Below, in pieces: positions 60,335-64,000 of a DNA stretch of 64,000 nucleotides. Under the pieces are notes generated by a model. It had not been told where the DNA came from. It searched no databases and saw nothing but the letters and a program-made list of their open reading frames with translations. Source of the DNA: Variovorax sp. WS11 (GTDB lineage Bacteria; Pseudomonadota; Gammaproteobacteria; Burkholderiales; Burkholderiaceae_C); the NCBI RefSeq assembly GCF_010499245.1, contig NZ_JAAGOW010000004.1, positions 744,001 to 808,000 on the forward strand. Direction: 5' to 3'. Numbering within the stretch: position 1 is the first letter of the stretch; every line of letters starts with the position of its first letter. The position numbers and the translations under genes were made by a program.

Positions 60335-61095
60335 ACAAGTCGTTCGGGGCGCTGAAGGTCATCTGCAACTTCGACCTCAGCATCCCTACCGGCGCTCGTC
60401 ACGCCATCATCGGCCCCAACGGGGCGGGCAAGACGACACTGTTCAATCTTGTCACAGGGTGGGTAAGGCCAACATCGGGTACGGTGCTGGTGCACGGTCA
60501 ACCGCTCGAAATGAAGAGTCCGCAGGCGATCGTGCGCGCGGGCTTTGCGAGGTCTTTTCAGCGCAACATGTTGATGGAAGGCCTGACCGTTCTGGAGAAT
60601 CTTAGGCTTGCGTGCCAGGCGTTCAGCGCATCCCGGTGGCAGATGTTCCAGCGAGCAAGCGGTTGTCCTGATGTTGTCAAAAAGGCGAAGTCCATCGCCG
60701 AGCGGCTGGAGCTTGACAACGTGCTCACGAGACTCGTGCGCGAGCTCTCCTACGGACAGAAGCGGCAACTTGAGGTCGCGATTGCACTCTGCGCGGAGCC
60801 GCGCATTCTGCTGATGGACGAACCAGCCGCAGGTACCTCGCCGTCCGAGCGCAAACAGCTCATTGCATTGATCCGTGGCCTGTCCTCCGATCTCACCCTG
60901 CTTCTGGTCGACCATGACATGGATGTCGTATTCGAACTGTGCGGACAGATCACGGTGCTCAGCTATGGCAAGGTACTCGCGTCTGGCGACCGCGAAACCG
61001 TGAGCAATAACCCGAGCGTGCGCGAGGCTTACCTTGGCAAGCACGCGCGCGACCGCCAACCGCAGGCCGCTTCAGAGAACAGCGCGGTCCACTGA
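60301..61095 (+). CDS. Liv-type ABC ATPase (LivG-like)
   Basis: This 264-residue ATPase has Walker A IIGPNGAGKTTLFNL, signature ELSYGQKRQLEVAIAL, Walker B RILLMDEPAAGTSPSE and H-loop LLVDHDMDVVFELC. In Liv systems G and F form a heterodimer. The ATG at 60301 follows GGAAGG inside the end of the permease gene. Confidence 0.92.
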   Translation: MVENALEIRGLNKSFGALKVICNFDLSIPTGARHAIIGPNGAGKTTLFNLVTGWVRPTSGTVLVHGQPLEMKSPQAIVRAGFARSFQRNMLMEGLTVLENLRLACQAFSASRWQMFQRASGCPDVVKKAKSIAERLELDNVLTRLVRELSYGQKRQLEVAIALCAEPRILLMDEPAAGTSPSERKQLIALIRGLSSDLTLLLVDHDMDVVFELCGQITVLSYGKVLASGDRETVSNNPSVREAYLGKHARDRQPQAASENSAVH

Positions 61096-61116
61096 TCGAA
61101 CTAGAGGAGCCTCCAC

Positions 61117-61842
61117 ATGCTGCACGTCGACGCATTGCATACCTACTATGGCGACAGCCACATCCTTCACGGCGTGAGCCTGAACGTCGGCGCAGGGGAG
61201 TGCGTGGCACTGCTTGGACGCAATGGCGCGGGTAAGACGACCACGCTCAAGACCATACTCGGGCTCGCGACCGCCGCCAGGGGGAAGGTATCTCTCAAAG
61301 GGGTCGACATCACAAACGAACAGACCTTCCAGATCATCCGCCATGGTATCGGGTACGTGCCTGAGCACAGGGGCATATTCCCAACCCTGACCGTCGGCGA
61401 GCATCTTCGCCTGGCCGCTTCCAGTAAGGTAGCAAGGATCGGTCGAACGAAGTCACAACGCGTCAGAACCTACGTCACGGACGATGTGCTGAAGATGTTT
61501 CCGCGCATTGCCGGGAAACTCGACAATTTCGGTAGCCAACTCTCCGGCGGCGAGCAGCAAATGCTCGCAATAGCCAGGGCGCTGCTAGCAAACCCTGCGC
61601 TTCTGGTTCTTGACGAACCGAGTGAAGGACTGGCGCCGGCCATCGTCGATTTTCTCGAGGAACGATTGCTGGAAATAAAACGGGGTGGCACGCCGATCCT
61701 GGTGGTCGAACAGAATTATTACCTGGCGACGGCACTTGCCGATCGCGTCTACCTTCTTAGCCAGGGAGAGGTGAAGTTCAGCGGCACCACGGACCAATTG
61801 GCCGCGGCCGATCAGATCCGAGCCACCTATCTCAGCGTCTGA
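61117..61842 (+). CDS. Liv-type ABC ATPase (LivF-like)
   Basis: This 241-residue ATPase has Walker A LLGRNGAGKTTTLKTI, the LSGGEQQMLAIARALLANP signature, Walker B LLVLDEPSEGLAPAIVDFL and H-loop VVEQNYYLATALADR. It completes the importer encoded by 57264-61842. An AGAGGAGCC site precedes the ATG. Confidence 0.92.
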   Translation: MLHVDALHTYYGDSHILHGVSLNVGAGECVALLGRNGAGKTTTLKTILGLATAARGKVSLKGVDITNEQTFQIIRHGIGYVPEHRGIFPTLTVGEHLRLAASSKVARIGRTKSQRVRTYVTDDVLKMFPRIAGKLDNFGSQLSGGEQQMLAIARALLANPALLVLDEPSEGLAPAIVDFLEERLLEIKRGGTPILVVEQNYYLATALADRVYLLSQGEVKFSGTTDQLAAADQIRATYLSV

Positions 61843-61888
61843 GTCTGGACAACCATCAGGACAGCGTTGGCTTCCTAGGAGCAAACTC

Positions 61889-62602
61889 ATGAATGTACTT
61901 ATCGTCCACGCGCATCCCGAGCCGGGATCCTTCACCACTGCGATGAAGGATCTCGCGGTCGAGACACTCACCGGTGCCGGGCACCGTGTCGTGGTATCCG
62001 ACCTCTATGCAATGCACTTCGATCCTATCGCAAGCGCAGGCGATTTCGAGAGTCGGGTCAACGCCGACTATCTCGTTTATGCGCTGGAGCAGCGCAACGG
62101 GGATGCTTCCAAGACACTGGCGCCGGATATCCAGGCGGAGTTGGACAAACTGGTAGCGGCGGATCTGGTCATATTCAGCTTTCCAATTTTCTGGTTCTCA
62201 ACGCCCGCGATTCTGAAAGGATGGATCGACCGGGTGCTGGTTTCAGGGCGTTGCTACGGCGGCATGCGGTTCTACGACCGTGGTGGACTCGCCGGAAAGA
62301 AGGCTTTGGTGGCGTTGACGCTCGGCGGACAGTCGCACATGTTTGAACCCGATGGGGTGCATGGGCCACTGGAAGAGATGCTCAAGCATCTTCTTCGTGG
62401 AACGCTGGGTTACGTCGGCTTCGATGTTCTGCAGCCCTTCATTGGATGGCACGTTCCCTATGTAAGCCAGGAAACACGCGTTGCGCTCCTCGAAGAGTAT
62501 CGAGACCGGCTGCTCAACCTCGAATCCGAGCCGCCCATGGATTTCCCGACCCTCGGCGACTTCGATGAACTGCTGCGCCCTGTCCGCCGGGTTGCCAGCT
62601 AG
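61889..62602 (+). CDS. NAD(P)H dehydrogenase (quinone), NQO1/flavodoxin-like
   Basis: This 237-residue flavodoxin-like-fold protein of the NQO1/YwrO/MdaB type has VLIVHAHPEPGSFTTAMKD (FMN/FAD phosphate loop), VIFSFPIFWFSTPAILKGWI and LVALTLGGQSHMF. It reduces quinones by two electrons. In this operon it would keep a quinone-forming intermediate reduced. Confidence 0.88.
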   Translation: MNVLIVHAHPEPGSFTTAMKDLAVETLTGAGHRVVVSDLYAMHFDPIASAGDFESRVNADYLVYALEQRNGDASKTLAPDIQAELDKLVAADLVIFSFPIFWFSTPAILKGWIDRVLVSGRCYGGMRFYDRGGLAGKKALVALTLGGQSHMFEPDGVHGPLEEMLKHLLRGTLGYVGFDVLQPFIGWHVPYVSQETRVALLEEYRDRLLNLESEPPMDFPTLGDFDELLRPVRRVAS

Positions 62603-62617
62603 GCAGGAGCTGCCATC

Positions 62618-63466
62618 ATGCATTCGAGAACGCATTCTGCCGACGGTCAGGATAGCGTTTCCGCCCAGATCAGCTATCTCGTACCGATGAAGGACAAGCC
62701 GACGACATATGTTTGCGATCCGCCGGCGGGCAAACCGGCGCTCAATGCGACGTATGAATGGCAGCCTGCGGTTGTGCGCAATGCGAGGCCGCTGCGTGCT
62801 CGACTCTCGCTCGAACACGAAGGTTTTCTGCTCGCGGATCACACCAGTGCGACGTCGAATTTCTGGGACGACTCGCTCGTGCGTTCGGTCTACTTCCCGG
62901 AGGTTGAAGAGCTCGTCCGATCTCTCACCGGCGCACGCGAGGCGCTCGTCTTCGATCACACTCGCAGGCGCCGCACGGGCCGCGGGCCGCTGAACGGCAA
63001 TCAACTCACCTTCAGCGACGTCCGTGAGCCAGTGGGTAAAGCGCATGCAGACTTCACCGCCCGGTCGGCGGTAGCAAGGTTGAAGTTGGAAGTGGGAGCG
63101 CGAGCGGCCGAGCTGCAGGCCGGTAGATTCGCCATCATCAATGTGTGGCGGCCCCTGAATCGCGCTCCGATTCTTGATGCGCCTCTTGCTGTTCTCGATG
63201 CTGGAAGCATGCATGCCGAGGACCTAGTGGCAAGCGATCTGATTTATTCAGACCGGATCGGAGAGACATACAACCTCACCTACTCGCCCACCCATCGCTG
63301 GCACTATTTCCCTGAACAAAATAGGAACGAGGCGATCGTATTCAAGAACTTCGATAGTCAAAGCACCGCACCGTTTGCCCCTCATACGGCGTTCGACGAT
63401 CCCCATGCTCCGCCCGACGCGCCTTTGCGCGAAAGCATTGAGGCACGTGTGTTCGCGTTTTTCTAG
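62618..63466 (+). CDS. CmcJ/NvfI-family oxidoreductase
   Basis: This 282-residue protein resembles the CmcJ/NvfI (asaB-like) Fe(II)/2-oxoglutarate-type oxidoreductase family: REPVGKAHADFTARSAVARL, FAIINVWRPLNRAPILDAPL, DLIYSDRIGETYNLTYSP, HRWHYFPEQNRNEAIVFK and HTAFDDPHAPPDAPLRES. The conserved HxD and later histidine of the cupin-like core are present. It is an uncommon member of a bacterial catabolic operon; it could oxidise a ring or side chain. Confidence 0.85.
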   Translation: MHSRTHSADGQDSVSAQISYLVPMKDKPTTYVCDPPAGKPALNATYEWQPAVVRNARPLRARLSLEHEGFLLADHTSATSNFWDDSLVRSVYFPEVEELVRSLTGAREALVFDHTRRRRTGRGPLNGNQLTFSDVREPVGKAHADFTARSAVARLKLEVGARAAELQAGRFAIINVWRPLNRAPILDAPLAVLDAGSMHAEDLVASDLIYSDRIGETYNLTYSPTHRWHYFPEQNRNEAIVFKNFDSQSTAPFAPHTAFDDPHAPPDAPLRESIEARVFAFF

Positions 63467-63507
63467 TTCAGCGTCTCCCTCGCGCGCCGCATGATCCTGA
63501 CTGCGAC

Positions 63508-64000
63508 ATGTCCCGCGAATCATCGCGCTTCACGTTCGGTGACTGCGTCGGAGCTCAATCTGCGGAGCGCCAAGCCGTGCTAAAAGTCGCCCTGCTTGGG
63601 ATCGCCGTGCGGGCGGAGGAGCTGCGAGATGCCATTCGACGCCACGCGGGGGGCACCGCTGGAGAGATAGTAGGTTGGGCCGACCCTGCCGACGACGCCG
63701 CAGATGATTCATCGCATGGTGTGCTCGGCTTGATACTTCGGTCTCAGCCAGATGTCGTCCTCGAATGCGCCGATGCACGTGCAGTCCGTCGCTACGCGCC
63801 GGCCCTCGTGAAGACCGGCATCCCGCTGGTGATTACGTCCGTTGGCGCATTGATCGGAAGAGATGCAGCTTGCGTGCATGCAGCGCCAGGAAAGGTGAGC
63901 TTCCTGCCGCATAACATGCAGGCGTACGCGGAGCTCTTCTCGTTTCGAACGAAAGTTAGCGGCACTCTGACATATCAGGCCCGGAAGTCTCTTGAACAAT
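63508..64000 (+). CDS. aspartate dehydrogenase-like protein (partial, C-terminus outside window)
   Basis: The frame from ATG (63508) is open to the window end: 164 residues with KVALLGIAVRAEELRDAIRR, IVGWADPADDAAD, PDVVLECADARAVRRYAPAL and IPLVITSVGALIGRD. This resembles the NAD-binding half of L-aspartate dehydrogenases (V-E-A-x-x-x-x-x-x-x-Y-A-P and V-x-S-V-G-A). The glycine-rich loop is degenerate (GIAVRAEEL). The gene is in line with the preceding operon. The catalytic half is outside the window. Confidence 0.55.
   Translation, partial: MSRESSRFTFGDCVGAQSAERQAVLKVALLGIAVRAEELRDAIRRHAGGTAGEIVGWADPADDAADDSSHGVLGLILRSQPDVVLECADARAVRRYAPALVKTGIPLVITSVGALIGRDAACVHAAPGKVSFLPHNMQAYAELFSFRTKVSGTLTYQARKSLEQ

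Noticed and set aside
1-64000. CRISPR array, rRNA or tRNA genes, prophage structural genes, plasmid origin
   Set aside because: No regularly spaced repeats, rRNA or tRNA sequence, capsid/tail or Rep-like proteins were seen on either strand, although tRNA detection by eye is not exhaustive.

Overview
The window is high-GC DNA of a betaproteobacterium, most probably a Comamonadaceae member (Variovorax/Hydrogenophaga-like). This rests on the 2-methylcitrate operon (prpC-acnD-prpF) with its divergent ScfR/RamB-type regulator, Bug/TctC binding proteins beside catabolic operons, and a split three-subunit transhydrogenase. No rRNA, tRNA or CRISPR array was seen.

Layout. 1-7.0 kb: propionate catabolism (PEP-mutase-like lyase, prpF, acnD, prpC; minus strand) and its regulator, with repeated operator-like motifs between them. 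7.2-12.9 kb: mobile DNA, comprising a tyrosine recombinase, a TniQ-like fragment with Tn7-like end repeats, and an IS110 transposase gene cut by a 2.9-kb element carrying DUF5372, DUF6788 and a large serine recombinase. 13.3-20.3 kb: a minus-strand acyl-CoA catabolic operon (Bug protein, enoyl-CoA hydratase, CoA-transferase, fumarylacetoacetase, quinone oxidoreductase, SDR) with a divergent TetR regulator and a clear pair of operators. 20.7-26.8 kb: a four-layer nest: integrase gene, interrupted by IS630, interrupted by IS110/IS1111, interrupted by a second copy of the DUF5372-DUF6788-recombinase element. 27.2-35.5 kb: MarR regulator, polyamine-type ABC importer, a PuuE/cyclic-imidase-like deacetylase, two SDRs and an amidase, possibly a cyclic-imide or amide utilisation operon. 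35.6-38.6 kb: a graveyard of transposon pieces with an intact-looking IS30.

38.6-46.0 kb: TetR-led catabolic operon (SnoaL-like, tautomerase, hydrolase, BKACE enzyme, acyl-CoA ligase, VOC protein, Bug protein). 46.2-47.4 kb: debris that includes an internally deleted copy of the window's own ScfR gene. 47.6-51.0 kb: MarR regulator and the pntAA-pntAB-pntB transhydrogenase operon, two genes of which carry one-base frameshifts. 51.1-64 kb: a divergent catabolic locus. On the left are SDR, kappa-GST-like isomerase, thiolase and a small protein; on the right are SDR, GST, CoA-transferase, a complete Liv-type ABC importer, an NQO1-like quinone reductase, a CmcJ/NvfI-family protein and a partial aspartate-dehydrogenase-like protein. 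A near-perfect 20-bp palindrome at the divergent promoter resembles the one before the MarR gene.

Overall this looks like an accessory catabolic region: several operons, each with its own importer and CoA-activation enzymes, joined by layers of transposons. The most unusual content is the pair of serine-recombinase modules, both sitting inside IS110-family transposase genes. The substrates of the catabolic operons cannot be read from the sequence.
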